Below, in pieces: positions 40,803-49,889 of a stretch of 64,000 bases of DNA; within the stretch, counting starts at the first letter, position 1, and each line of letters starts with the position of its first letter. The notes under the pieces are model-generated. The model worked only from the letters and a program-made list of their open reading frames with translations. It ran no database searches and was not told where the DNA came from. Where the stretch lies: contig NC_018017.1 of assembly GCF_000243155.2 (NCBI RefSeq), positions 3,038,001 through 3,102,000 on the forward strand, written 5' to 3'. Source of the stretch: Desulfitobacterium dehalogenans ATCC 51507. GTDB taxonomy: Bacteria; Bacillota; Desulfitobacteriia; Desulfitobacteriales; Desulfitobacteriaceae. The translations under genes and the position numbers were made by a program.

Positions 40803-41759
40803 TTAATGGCCATTTACTGCTTGAATAGGGTTTCTGAAGATTCCTTCCAGTACTTGCTTAACTTTTAAGGCATCCCGATCAAGCTGCCCCTTCAGTTCGC
40901 CAAGGCCATTGAATTTTCTTTCATCACGAATCTTCTCTTCGCAGCATATTGCTAATTCCATGCCATAAAGATCTCCACTAAAATCAAAAAAATGAATTTC
41001 TACAGTAAGGGCATATTCCTCATGAAACGTGGGCTTCATGCCAATATTCATCATACCATGGACAAGGCGTCCCTCGATCTCAGCCCATACGGCATAGACT
41101 CCCCGTTTGGGAATAATCAAATCTTCATAAATCCTTAAGTTTGCGGTAGGATACCCTAAGTCATGGCCACGTTTTTCTCCTTCGACCACGGTTCCCACAA
41201 GCTTATAGGTCCGGCCCAATAGCTTCTTGGCTTGGACGGCATCCCCATTAAGCAAAGCCTTGCGAACGGCTGTCGAAGAGATGACCTTGCCCTCAAAAGT
41301 CTGGGGCTGGAGCACACTCACCCCAAAGCCATAGTCTTGTCCATAACGCTGAAGGTCCTCCGCAGTCCCTTTTCCCAAGGCACCAAAGGAATAGTTGAAG
41401 CCGACAACAATATGAACGACGCCAAGCTTTACAAGTATATCTCTAACAAACCCTTCTGGAGAAGTATCGGCCATTTCCTTGGTAAAGGGTACCAAATAAA
41501 CCCGATCAACACCGATTTCGGAAAACAACCGCATCTGCTCTTTTTGAGTGGTTAAGAAGCCGATGACTCGTTCCGGAAAAAGCAGCTTCAAGGGATGAGG
41601 CTCGAAAAGAAGAACGGCAAGGTCCACACCTTTTTGAGCAGCTTGTTCCAAACCGCTTTTAAGCAAGCGTTGATGTCCCAGATGCACCCCGTCAAAATTC
41701 CCTAAAGCCAATACGCATTGGGTCTCAGGGGTTGACGGTAATTCTCGAATGATTTGCAT
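40803..41759 (-). CDS. ribF: Bifunctional riboflavin kinase/FAD synthetase
   Basis: RibF makes FMN and then FAD from riboflavin. The 318-residue protein has an N-terminal nucleotidyltransferase domain (ALGNFDGVHLGHQRLL, SSTAVRKALLNGD) and a C-terminal riboflavin kinase domain (GHDLGYPTANLRI, GVYAVWAEIEG, EIHFFDFSGDLYG). A palindromic repeat lies on each side of the gene, at 41804-41914 upstream and 40251-40347 beyond rpsO. Confidence 0.96.
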   Translation of the reverse strand: MQIIRELPSTPETQCVLALGNFDGVHLGHQRLLKSGLEQAAQKGVDLAVLLFEPHPLKLLFPERVIGFLTTQKEQMRLFSEIGVDRVYLVPFTKEMADTSPEGFVRDILVKLGVVHIVVGFNYSFGALGKGTAEDLQRYGQDYGFGVSVLQPQTFEGKVISSTAVRKALLNGDAVQAKKLLGRTYKLVGTVVEGEKRGHDLGYPTANLRIYEDLIIPKRGVYAVWAEIEGRLVHGMMNIGMKPTFHEEYALTVEIHFFDFSGDLYGMELAICCEEKIRDERKFNGLGELKGQLDRDALKVKQVLEGIFRNPIQAVNGH

Positions 41760-41803
41760 AGTTCCCCACCTAACTTTCCCTCAGCACTAACTCTATTTTT
41801 TAT

Positions 41804-41914
41804 ACTGTCAGAAAGTATAAGCTTGCGCACTATACTTTCTAAGCATAAGGGCAACCAGCGGCTTCGCTTCATTTCCGAGCATGCGTTTAAGACTCAGCGA
41901 AACCGGGTTTTCTT
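41804..41914 (-). repeat. Palindromic repeat element, copy B (between truB and ribF)
   Basis: This is the inverted counterpart of the element at 40251-40347. It has the same AAGAAAACC start (read on the minus strand), TTTCGCTGAG, GGTTGCCCTTATGCTTAGAA and the AGAAAGTATA/TATACTTTCT hairpin. A middle part of about 30-45 bp differs in length and sequence. It begins 5 bp beyond the truB stop. Confidence 0.8.
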
Positions 41915-41919
41915 TATGG

Positions 41920-42804
41920 TTAAAAAACTTTGTAAGGACAGAGGGCCTGCTCTCTCCAAATACCTATACCTAAGAAATTTCCTTCACTAAAGACTTGAAC
42001 CTCACACCCCTCATCCGTCTTAGCCCCTTCTTCAACTTGACTTTTCGAGGTGGAAAGTCCATTGCGAAAAGCCAAAGCTCGCTGAGGTGGCAAGATAACC
42101 CGAGGTAAGTCCAGTACTTGAGTGAAAGGAATCAAGAATGAATGATCATCCTGCTCCATAAAGCTTTGAATGGCCTCCAAGGACAGACTCTCCTGAATAC
42201 GAAAGGGTCCGGAACGGAGGCGGACCAGATCAGACATATGTGCCCCACACCCTAAAGTCTGCCCCATATCATGGCACAAGGTCCGCACGTATGTGCCCTT
42301 TGAACAGTCCACTTCAAAAATGGCCTTAGGGTATTCCCCCGCTATCCATTCCATGAGCTGCAAATGATCAATGTGTATCTCCCGGGATTTTCTTTCAACT
42401 TCCAGACCTTGACGGGCTAATTCATAAAGACGTTTCCCTTGATGCTTTACAGCAGAAAACATGGGAGGAATCTGCCGGATCGAACCAAGGTACTGGGGGA
42501 TGATGTGTTGAAAATCCTCAGCACTCACATGAGCCGGTGCCTTGTTCAGAATTTCTCCAGAAGCATCCTGGGTATCTGTGATAATTCCAAAGGTCATCTC
42601 ACAACGGTATGATTTCCCTTGATTGGTGATATATTCAGCCAAGCGTGTTGCTTTCCCCACACAAATCGGCAATACTCCCGTTACTTCGGGATCCAATGTT
42701 CCCGTATGCCCAATCTTCCGGGTGTTCAAAATTCTCCTTAAACGAACCACCACGTCAGAAGAAGTCATCCCTGAGGGTTTAAGTACATTAATGACTCCGT
42801 CCAA
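41920..42804 (-). CDS. truB: tRNA pseudouridine(55) synthase
   Basis: TruB isomerises uridine 55 in the T-loop of tRNAs. The 294-residue product has the family start DGVINVLKPSGMTSSDVV, the catalytic-Asp motif RKIGHTGTLDPEVTGVLP, and KSYRCEMTFG. I choose the TTG at 42804, preceded by GAGGAGGAG at good spacing. The in-frame ATG at 42930 would reach far into nrnA and adds residues foreign to the family. The overlap with nrnA is 17 bp. Confidence 0.93.
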   Translation of the reverse strand: MDGVINVLKPSGMTSSDVVVRLRRILNTRKIGHTGTLDPEVTGVLPICVGKATRLAEYITNQGKSYRCEMTFGIITDTQDASGEILNKAPAHVSAEDFQHIIPQYLGSIRQIPPMFSAVKHQGKRLYELARQGLEVERKSREIHIDHLQLMEWIAGEYPKAIFEVDCSKGTYVRTLCHDMGQTLGCGAHMSDLVRLRSGPFRIQESLSLEAIQSFMEQDDHSFLIPFTQVLDLPRVILPPQRALAFRNGLSTSKSQVEEGAKTDEGCEVQVFSEGNFLGIGIWREQALCPYKVF

Positions 42805-43768
42805 GTTTGAGCTCCTCCTCAATGGATTGTCGAACCATCTGTTTTGCTTCTTCCAGGGAAACATGCAAGGTACAGCCCGCTGCCCGTTTATGCCCCCCAC
42901 CACCAAAACTATCGGCAATTCTGTTAACATCCAACCAGCGATTAGAGCGGAGGCTTACACGTATGGTATCGGGTTTCGATTCTTTAAATAAGACTGCCAC
43001 TTCCACCCCTTCTATGGTCCGGGCGTGATCGATCAGTCCTTCGCTTAAACTCTCCTCAGCACCGCTTTCCTCAAAATCTCGTTTCCTTAAGGTCATCATC
43101 CCTATTTGCCCCTCTGCAAAAATCTGCAATTGGTTTAAGCCACGGCGCAATAATTCTAACTTAACCATAGGGGTTTGGTCAAAAACGAAATGATGTATAT
43201 CACCTAAGTTTATACCGGCGTCGATAAGCTCACCTGCAATCTGATGAGTCTTCGACGTGGTATTGGAATACTTAAAGCACCCGGTATCCGTCAACAATGC
43301 TGTATAGAGATTCGCCGCGATTTCCAGAGTTAACTCCACATTAAGCCGGCGTATTAAAGCATAGGCAAGTTCACCACTGGCTGCAGCATGGCTATCCACC
43401 CAATTAATCTTGCCAAAATTCTGATTGGAAATGTGGTGGTCCAAATTTAGGATTACGGCCTCCGCAGGCAGATCTTCCCTTTGCAATTGAACTCGTTGTA
43501 AATCTGCGCAATCCACAAAGAGCAGGGTTTCAGGGAGAGGATTAGGCATTGATCTTGCGATCTTATCAACACCGGGCAAAAAACTTAAATTTCGTGGAAT
43601 CGGGTCCGGGTTAATCATAGCTACTTCTTTCCCCAAAGCCTCTAAAGCCAAGCCAATTCCCAACATTGATCCTATACAATCTCCGTCCGGGGATACATGG
43701 GAGAAAAGCGCCACTTTAGGCGCTTTTCTCAATTCCTCTGCCATTTGATTGATAACACTATTCATCAT
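42788..43768 (-). CDS. nrnA: Bifunctional oligoribonuclease/PAP phosphatase NrnA
   Basis: NrnA is a DHH-DHHA1 phosphoesterase that degrades nanoRNAs and dephosphorylates 3'-phosphoadenosine 5'-phosphate. The 326-residue protein shows SHVSPDGDCIGSM, the DHH core LNLDHHISN, and the C-terminal DHHA1 glycine motif SFGGGGHKRAAGC. The start at 43768 lies inside the rbfA 3' end, overlapping it by 11 bp, after GAGGGCGAA. Confidence 0.94.
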   Translation of the reverse strand: MMNSVINQMAEELRKAPKVALFSHVSPDGDCIGSMLGIGLALEALGKEVAMINPDPIPRNLSFLPGVDKIARSMPNPLPETLLFVDCADLQRVQLQREDLPAEAVILNLDHHISNQNFGKINWVDSHAAASGELAYALIRRLNVELTLEIAANLYTALLTDTGCFKYSNTTSKTHQIAGELIDAGINLGDIHHFVFDQTPMVKLELLRRGLNQLQIFAEGQIGMMTLRKRDFEESGAEESLSEGLIDHARTIEGVEVAVLFKESKPDTIRVSLRSNRWLDVNRIADSFGGGGHKRAAGCTLHVSLEEAKQMVRQSIEEELKLGRSH

Positions 43769-44135
43769 GGGATTCGCCCTCGTCTTTTTGTTCCTCATGC
43801 TTTACTCCCCGGAGCAATTGGGCAATATGGGCACCATGCTCGATGGAAGTATCATATTTGAACACGATCTCAGGAGCATGCCTTAAGCGCACCCTTTTAC
43901 CGATTTCGCTGCGTACGAAGCCCGCTGCCTTTTTTAAGGCATCCAATGAATCCTTAGCCTGCTGAGAGTCACCCAAAACACTTATATAGACTTTAGCACT
44001 GCCAAGGTCATCGGCTACTTCGACACTGGTCACGGTAACAAAGCCAATCCTAGGGTCCTTGAGCTCCTCTCGAATCAACTGGGATATTTCTTGTTTTAAG
44101 GTCTCTGCGAGCCTATTCGAACGATGTTTAGCCAT
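43758..44135 (-). CDS. rbfA: Ribosome-binding factor A
   Basis: RbfA binds the 30S subunit during maturation of the 16S 5' end. The 125-residue protein begins MAKHRSNRLAETLKQEISQLI and contains DPRIGFVTVTSVEVADDLGSA. The start at 44135 is preceded by GGAGGG; an ATG 15 bp upstream overlaps that site. It follows infB by 24 bp. Confidence 0.96.
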   Translation of the reverse strand: MAKHRSNRLAETLKQEISQLIREELKDPRIGFVTVTSVEVADDLGSAKVYISVLGDSQQAKDSLDALKKAAGFVRSEIGKRVRLRHAPEIVFKYDTSIEHGAHIAQLLRGVKHEEQKDEGESHDE

Positions 44136-44159
44136 GTGGTCTCCCTCCATAGGGGTGAA

Positions 44160-47105
44160 TTATAGTTCTCGTTTCACTTCTTCCATGATAAAGGCCTCTA
44201 TAATGTCTCCCTCTTTAATATCGTTGAAGTTTGCTACTCCAATACCGCATTCATAGCCTTCCACAACTTCTTTGGCATCGTCCTTGAAACGTCTCAGGGA
44301 TTCCAGATCTCCTTCATGAATGACTATGCCATCACGAATGACGCGGACTTTGGAGTGTCTTGTAATCTTGCCGTTGAGAACATAGGATCCGCCGACAGCT
44401 CCAACTTTGGGAACTTTAAAGACTTGGCGAACTTCGGCCCGGCCTTGTACCACTTCCTTGAAATCAGGATCCAACATGCCTGTCATAGCCGCTTTGACAT
44501 CCTCAATCGCATCATAGATGACCCGATAGAGACGCATATCTACCCCTTGCAGTTCTGCCGTTGCTTTGGTATTGGCATCGGGGCGGACATTAAACCCAAT
44601 GATGATGGCATTGGAAGCCGCAGCAAGCATGATGTCTGTCTCCGTAATCGCCCCAACCCCTCCATGAATCGGGTTGACTCGGACTTCGCTGGTGGATAGG
44701 CGGAGGAGCGATTGCTTCAGAGCTTCAATGGATCCCTGAACATCAGCCTTGATAATAACATTCAGCTCTTTTACTTCCCCTTCTTTAATCCGATCAAAGA
44801 GGTCTTCTAAGCTGACTTTAGTCGTCTGCCGCACTTCCTCAGCCTTCCGCTCGTTAGCACGCGCTTCAGCAATCTGACGGGCATGTTTCTCGTCGTCAAC
44901 TACATTAAAGACTTGACCGGCTATGGGGACCTCATTTAACCCCTGTACCTCGACAGGAGTGGATGGGCCGGCTTTCTTAACACGGCGTCCTTTGTCATCC
45001 ACCATGGCACGGATGCGGCCAAAGGCGGATCCTGCGAGAATAATATCTCCAACATTTAGGTTTCCTTTGGAGACGAGGACTGTAGCCACAGGTCCTTTTC
45101 CTTTATCCAATTCGGCTTCAATCACTGTTCCGGTAGCACTTCGATTGGGGTTAGCCTTAAGCTCTTTAATTTCTGCAACAAGCAGAACCATCTCTAAGAG
45201 CTGTTCAATATTCATGCGGGCTTTTGCCGAGACAGGCACCGCGATGGTGTCGCCACCCCATTCTTCAACGACCAGTCCATATTCGGTCAATTCCTGCTTA
45301 ACCCGATCCGGGTTAGATTCTTCTTTATCAATTTTGTTGATTGCTACAATAATCGGTACATCCGCCGCCTTGGCATGGTTGATAGCTTCAATCGTTTGGG
45401 GCATCACGCCGTCATCTGCAGCGACAACAAGAATGGCAATATCCGTAACTTGAGCCCCGCGGGCACGCATTGCTGTAAACGCTTCATGGCCCGGGGTATC
45501 AAGGAAGGTGATCTTTTGTCCATTAATTTCTACCTGATAAGCACCAATATGCTGAGTGATACCACCCGCTTCCGATGCAGTGACCTTGGTTGTCCGTATA
45601 GCATCAAGGAGTGACGTTTTACCATGGTCAACATGGCCCATGACCGTGACAACCGGAGGACGTGGCCGCAGTTCAGCTGGATCGTCTTCAATCTCTTCGA
45701 TCACAGTAATTGGTTTCTCTACCTTAACCTCTACCGTTACTCCCATTTCTCCCGCAATGATGGTGGCAGTTTCAGAATCAATCTCTTGATTGATCGTTGC
45801 CATGACTCCTAAATCCATCAGCTTTTTAATCACTTCTCCGGATTTACGACTCATTCTCGATGCCAAATCCTGAACTGTTAAAGTTTCCGGAATAACAATA
45901 TGCTTTGGCGCAGTATCACGTATTTCACGTGGCGCTGGTTTCATATTCCGTTTATTATTTCGTGGTGAACGCATCTCTTTTTCCATCTCTTTTTTGCGTT
46001 CAAAAGGCCGATCTGGTGTTTTCTTCTTTTCACCGATTTGACGCTTAGGCGGTTGCTCTACCGCTGGTGCACTGGGAGTTGCAGGTGGTCTTTGAGGTGG
46101 TCTTTGTCCTTGAGGACGATCTCCCATCGGTCTTTGTCCTTGAGGACGGTCTCCCATCGGTCGTTGCCCATAAGGACGATCTCCCATCGGTCTTGGTCCT
46201 TGAGGACGATCTCCCATAGGACGTTGCCCTTGAGGACGGTCTCCCATGGGACGTTGCCCTTGAGGACGGTCTCCCATGGGACGTTGCCCTTGAGGACGGT
46301 CTCCCATCGGTCGTTGTCCATAAGGACGATCTCCCATGGGTCTTTGTCCTTGAGGACGATCTCCCATCGGTCTTTGTCCTTGAGGACGATCTCCCATAGG
46401 TCTTTGTCCTTGAGGACGGTCTCCCATCGGTCTTGGTCCTTGGGGACGGTCTCCCATAGGCCGTTGTCCTTGAGGACGGTCTCCCATCGGTCTTGGTCCT
46501 TGAGGACGGTCTCCCATGGGTCGTTGTCCTTGAGGACGGTCTCCCATCGGTCTTGGTCCTTGAGGACGGTCTCCCATCGGTCGTTGTCCTTGAGGACGGT
46601 CTCCCATCGGCCGCTGTCCTTGAGGGCGATCTCCCATGGGTCTTTGTCCTTGAGGACGATCTCCCATAGGCCGTTGTCCTTGAGGGCGATCTCCCATAGG
46701 CCGTTGTCCTTGGGGACGATCTCCCATCGGTCTTTGTCCTTGAGGACGATCTCCCATCGGTCGTTGTCCTTGAGGACGATCTCCCATCGGTCGTTGTCCT
46801 TGGGGATGTCCTTCCCCTTCTACTCGGGAACTTTCCACTTGTGAGCTTTGAGATTTATCATGATTCCCTTCAACTGAACCTTGAGCTAAGCTTTTACTTT
46901 CTTGTGTCGGAATACTTTTTTTAGGTTCCACAACCTGCTCTTTGCCCTGCGGCTTTTGATTTCGAGTCCGAAGACGATTGGCCTCATGATCTTCGACAGC
47001 ACTCAAATGGTTCTTTACATCGACACCTATACTTTCCAGGCGACTCATCACTTCTTTACTGCTTAAATTTAATTCCTTTGCTAATTCATGAACACGTATA
47101 CTCAA
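44160..47105 (-). CDS. infB: Translation initiation factor IF-2
   Basis: IF-2 is the GTPase that brings initiator tRNA to the 30S subunit. The 981-residue protein has an N-terminal IF2N fold ([20 protein letters not shown]). A long linker (about residues 95-340) follows, built from a repeated decapeptide. Then come a second IF2N domain and the G domain ([29 protein letters not shown]) and domains II-IV. The linker makes it longer than many homologues. The start is a TTG at 47105 after GGGGGTGG. It lies between ylxQ and rbfA. Confidence 0.97.
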   Translation of the reverse strand: MSIRVHELAKELNLSSKEVMSRLESIGVDVKNHLSAVEDHEANRLRTRNQKPQGKEQVVEPKKSIPTQESKSLAQGSVEGNHDKSQSSQVESSRVEGEGHPQGQRPMGDRPQGQRPMGDRPQGQRPMGDRPQGQRPMGDRPQGQRPMGDRPQGQRPMGDRPQGQRPMGDRPQGQRPMGDRPQGPRPMGDRPQGQRPMGDRPQGPRPMGDRPQGQRPMGDRPQGPRPMGDRPQGQRPMGDRPQGQRPMGDRPQGQRPMGDRPYGQRPMGDRPQGQRPMGDRPQGQRPMGDRPQGQRPMGDRPQGPRPMGDRPYGQRPMGDRPQGQRPMGDRPQGQRPPQRPPATPSAPAVEQPPKRQIGEKKKTPDRPFERKKEMEKEMRSPRNNKRNMKPAPREIRDTAPKHIVIPETLTVQDLASRMSRKSGEVIKKLMDLGVMATINQEIDSETATIIAGEMGVTVEVKVEKPITVIEEIEDDPAELRPRPPVVTVMGHVDHGKTSLLDAIRTTKVTASEAGGITQHIGAYQVEINGQKITFLDTPGHEAFTAMRARGAQVTDIAILVVAADDGVMPQTIEAINHAKAADVPIIVAINKIDKEESNPDRVKQELTEYGLVVEEWGGDTIAVPVSAKARMNIEQLLEMVLLVAEIKELKANPNRSATGTVIEAELDKGKGPVATVLVSKGNLNVGDIILAGSAFGRIRAMVDDKGRRVKKAGPSTPVEVQGLNEVPIAGQVFNVVDDEKHARQIAEARANERKAEEVRQTTKVSLEDLFDRIKEGEVKELNVIIKADVQGSIEALKQSLLRLSTSEVRVNPIHGGVGAITETDIMLAAASNAIIIGFNVRPDANTKATAELQGVDMRLYRVIYDAIEDVKAAMTGMLDPDFKEVVQGRAEVRQVFKVPKVGAVGGSYVLNGKITRHSKVRVIRDGIVIHEGDLESLRRFKDDAKEVVEGYECGIGVANFNDIKEGDIIEAFIMEEVKREL
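46101..46809 (-). repeat. 30-bp tandem repeats encoding the IF-2 linker decapeptide
   Basis: About 23 units of 30 bp encode [10 protein letters not shown] with small variants: QGP for QGQ several times and YGQ twice. Silent changes occur at the Gly, Arg and Pro codons. The phase is kept throughout, so no frameshift results. The complementary strand in this stretch is also open as a run of SLRT.SHRS units, which I regard as a by-product. Confidence 0.9.
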
Positions 47106-47148
47106 AATACCACCCCCACATATTCAGCGCACATTATCTTTCCAGGCG

Positions 47149-47445
47149 TCAACTCCTTATCTTTAGTATGGCCTTGGCAAATCCTTCGTCCATAACCAAA
47201 ATCGTTGATCTTGGAGAGAGCCCGACGGCGATCCCCAAGTCTTGTTTAGTCCCAAGTATCAAAACAGGCAAGCGAAGGTCTTCCGCCCATTTCCCATATT
47301 TTTTATGGGTTCCCGGAGCGTCTTCGGCCAAAATGAGGAGAAATCCCTTCCCTTTCTTTAACATAACCTCTATCTGTGACTCTCCGGAGGTAATCTTTCC
47401 CGCCCTTCGGGCTAATCCTAAGAGAGAGTAGATTCGTTCTAACAC
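47149..47445 (-). CDS. ylxQ: YlxQ-family L7Ae-like RNA-binding protein
   Basis: The 98-residue protein has the L7Ae/L30e pattern (LLGLARRAGKITSGESQIE, LLILAEDAPGTHKKY, VLILGTKQDLGIAVG). B. subtilis YlxQ in the same operon place is thought to bind K-turn RNA. It begins with a GTG at 47445 that overlaps the ylxR stop by 7 bp. It lies 43 bp before infB. Confidence 0.9.
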   Translation of the reverse strand: MLERIYSLLGLARRAGKITSGESQIEVMLKKGKGFLLILAEDAPGTHKKYGKWAEDLRLPVLILGTKQDLGIAVGLSPRSTILVMDEGFAKAILKIRS

Positions 47446-47708
47446 TCCCCACCCAACTTCCTTTCCAGTTCCTCAACCACTTGAGGAGCCAATTCAATTT
47501 CCAGGGCTTTTTGGAATCGCTTACCCTTTACTGCTGCTTTAAAACACTCGACTTGCGGGCAAATGTATGCGCCACGGCCATTCCGTTTACCAGTGGGGTC
47601 AAGCTCCACAGCTCCCTCTGGTGTGCGGACTACGCGAATGAGCTCCTTTTTCGGCTTCATTTCTTGACAGCCCAAACACATTCTTAGCGGAATTTTGCGT
47701 GTCTTCAT
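47439..47708 (-). CDS. ylxR: YlxR family protein (DUF448)
   Basis: The 89-residue protein carries the YlxR signature: RMCLGCQEMKPKKELIRVV, then GRGAYICPQVECFKAA. It is a small nucleic-acid-binding protein of the nusA operon, described in some Firmicutes as a regulator. The start is set at the ATG at 47708, inside a purine-rich AGGTAGGTGAG leader; a GTG at 47717 is the alternative. It is 9 bp from the nusA stop. Confidence 0.92.
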   Translation of the reverse strand: MKTRKIPLRMCLGCQEMKPKKELIRVVRTPEGAVELDPTGKRNGRGAYICPQVECFKAAVKGKRFQKALEIELAPQVVEELERKLGGEC

Positions 47709-47717
47709 AGCACTCAC

Positions 47718-49196
47718 CTACCTTTTACCTTTGGCTTTCTTCTTCTTCTCCTTGCGGCTGTTTTTCTCATCAGCATCAAAGTACTTCATCATGGCCCGAT
47801 CCCGTTCCGTCAGTTTTTCTTCCTTGCTCTCTGACTCTGCGAGGGTATAGTCTTCCTTGTCAGACCCTGCATTGCCTGATGTTACTTCGTATTCTTCGCC
47901 CTCTTCGTATGGAAGTTCCTCTTTTTCGTAATTATCGAAGTCTTCGTACTCGGAATTTTCATCATAAACCAGCTCATCATCATAGTTCTCATCGTATGAG
48001 GTTTCATCGTATTCTGCATTCTCTTCATATTCTTCATCGTATTCGCTATACTCTTCATATTCATTATAGTCTTCATACTCTTCATATTCTGCATAATCCG
48101 CGAATTCATCATACTCTTCGAACTCTCCCAGCTCCTCATTCTTCTCGGGAATGAGATTTTGAGCCAAGGCCTGAGATTCACTTTTAATGTCAATCTTCCA
48201 ATTGGTCAACTTCGCAGCTAAACGTGCGTTTTGACCTTCTTTACCGATAGCCAGGGATAATTGATAGTCAGGAACTACGACCAAAGCAACTTTCTCATTG
48301 GGCTTAGGGTACACACCGACAACTTTGGCAGGGGAAAGTGCATTAGCCACAAATTCTTCGGGATCTGTGGAAAAATTTACGATATCAATCTTTTCACCCT
48401 TCAGCTCGGTAACAATGGTTTGAACACGGCTGCCTTTAGGGCCTACGCAAGCACCCACAGGGTCCACATTGGGATCCCGGGAATACACAGCGATTTTAGA
48501 GCGAGCTCCCGCCTCCCGGGACACTCCCTTAATCTCAACCAGGCCGTCATGGATTTCCGGCACTTCCAGTTCAAACAAACGTTTAATCAGCCCAGGGTGA
48601 GTACGGGATAGCATAACCTGAGGCCCTTTGGTTGTCTTTTTGACTTCCACTACAAAAGTTTTAATTCGCTCAAAGGGTTGATAGGTCTCACCAGGGATTT
48701 GTTCTTGTGCTGTCAGAATAGCTTCAACCTTACCTAAGTCGACAATGACATTTTTCTGATCATAGCGCTGAACAACTCCGGTAACGATATCCCCTTCCCG
48801 GTTGATATATTCATCGTAAATCATGCCCCGCTCAGCTTCACGAATTCTTTGCACCACCACTTGTTTAGCAGTCTGAGCAGCAATCCGCCCAAATTCACGA
48901 GGCGTGACTTCGTATTCCACCACATCATCAATGGCATAGTTAGGGTCAATCTTCCGTGCTTCTTCCAGACTTACCTGAGTCCGTGAGTCTTCGACCTCAT
49001 CCACCACGTTTTTCCGGGCAAAAACCTTGAACTCTCCGGTCATACGGTCGATATGTACCCGGACATTCTGTAACGAAGCAAAATTTTTCTTGTAAGCAGA
49101 TATTAGAGCAGCTTCAATAGCTTCAAACAGAATATCCGCTGAGATCCCCCGTTCCTTCTCCAATTCATGGAGGGCCTCAATGAACTCCATATTCAT
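47718..49196 (-). CDS. nusA: Transcription termination/antitermination factor NusA with acidic tail
   Basis: NusA binds RNA polymerase and nascent RNA and tunes pausing, termination and antitermination. The 492-residue protein contains the N-terminal polymerase-binding domain, an S1 domain (GDIVTGVVQRYDQKNVIV) and two KH domains (VGACVGPKGSRVQTIV; LAIGKEGQNARLAAKL). From about residue 355 it has a roughly 100-residue tail rich in Tyr, Glu and Asp (EEYEDYNEYEEYSEYDEEY), ending in a basic RKEKKKKAKGKR. Most Firmicute homologues lack such a tail. Confidence 0.95.
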   Translation of the reverse strand: MNMEFIEALHELEKERGISADILFEAIEAALISAYKKNFASLQNVRVHIDRMTGEFKVFARKNVVDEVEDSRTQVSLEEARKIDPNYAIDDVVEYEVTPREFGRIAAQTAKQVVVQRIREAERGMIYDEYINREGDIVTGVVQRYDQKNVIVDLGKVEAILTAQEQIPGETYQPFERIKTFVVEVKKTTKGPQVMLSRTHPGLIKRLFELEVPEIHDGLVEIKGVSREAGARSKIAVYSRDPNVDPVGACVGPKGSRVQTIVTELKGEKIDIVNFSTDPEEFVANALSPAKVVGVYPKPNEKVALVVVPDYQLSLAIGKEGQNARLAAKLTNWKIDIKSESQALAQNLIPEKNEELGEFEEYDEFADYAEYEEYEDYNEYEEYSEYDEEYEENAEYDETSYDENYDDELVYDENSEYEDFDNYEKEELPYEEGEEYEVTSGNAGSDKEDYTLAESESKEEKLTERDRAMMKYFDADEKNSRKEKKKKAKGKR

Positions 49197-49241
49197 TTTT
49201 TATTCTTCCCCCTTATATTATGTTCCAAAACATAGTCAAAC

Positions 49242-49700
49242 CTAGAATTCAAAGGTCAAATGTGCTTTATCCACTATCGATCTGGGAATAGCCATTCTTT
49301 CCTTTTCATATTCCAAAACGATGTCGTCTTCAATTAAACCGACTAAATAACCAGTAAACTCTTTATATCCGTGATAAGCTTCTTTAGTCAGGACCCGTAC
49401 AAGTTTTCCTGTGAAGCGTTCAAAATCTTCATCCTTCTTCAGAGGGCGCTCTAATCCCGGCGAAGAGACTTCAAGCATATAAGCTTGAGCTATAGGGTCA
49501 TGCTTATCCAATACCTCGCTTACCAAATGGCTGACATTCGTGCAATCGTCGATATCAACCCCGCCCTCTTTATCGATATAAATACGGAGATACCAATGTG
49601 CACCTTCCTTAACATATTCGACATCAACCAGCTCAAGGCCTTGTTCGGTTATAACAGGTGCAATGATCGCCTCAACTTGTTCCATGATGGATTCTCCCAT
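49242..49700 (-). CDS. rimP: Ribosome maturation factor RimP
   Basis: RimP helps 30S assembly around S12. The 152-residue product shows LELVDVEYVKEGAHWYLRIYID and YMLEVSSPGLERPL. The start at 49700 has AGGAGG at a 6-bp distance; earlier in-frame codons lie on or before that site. It heads the rimP-nusA-ylxR-ylxQ-infB-rbfA group. The promoter should be within 49701-49779, but I cannot identify a clear one. Confidence 0.95.
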   Translation of the reverse strand: MGESIMEQVEAIIAPVITEQGLELVDVEYVKEGAHWYLRIYIDKEGGVDIDDCTNVSHLVSEVLDKHDPIAQAYMLEVSSPGLERPLKKDEDFERFTGKLVRVLTKEAYHGYKEFTGYLVGLIEDDIVLEYEKERMAIPRSIVDKAHLTFEF

Positions 49701-49779
49701 AGCCATCCTCCTATTATTTTTAATAACCACTATGACTAGTGTTGCGAGGGTTTTAATGTGTTATACAAAACAAAGGAAA

Positions 49780-49800
49780 GAGTGGGTTCAAGACCCACTC
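49780..49800 (-). terminator. Terminator before rimP
   Basis: GAGTGGG and CCCACTC form a perfect 7-bp stem with a 7-nt loop. On the minus strand a T-rich CTTTCCTTTGTTTTG follows. It ends transcription of the lipoprotein gene at 49890. Confidence 0.7.
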
Positions 49801-49889
49801 CTCTTCGGCTGCAATAGAATTTCTCTTCTTTAAACTATAGCACATACCAGGGAATTGTGCAAGCTATTTGAAATGATTCGATAATTTCT

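Noticed and set aside
46101-46809. CRISPR-like array of 30-bp units
   Set aside because: The units are contiguous without spacers and keep the reading frame of infB, so this is a coding tandem repeat.
46038-46844. Plus-strand frame of 268 codons with SLRT.SHRS repeats
   Set aside because: It is the complement of the IF-2 linker repeats and has no ribosome site; the infB frame explains it.
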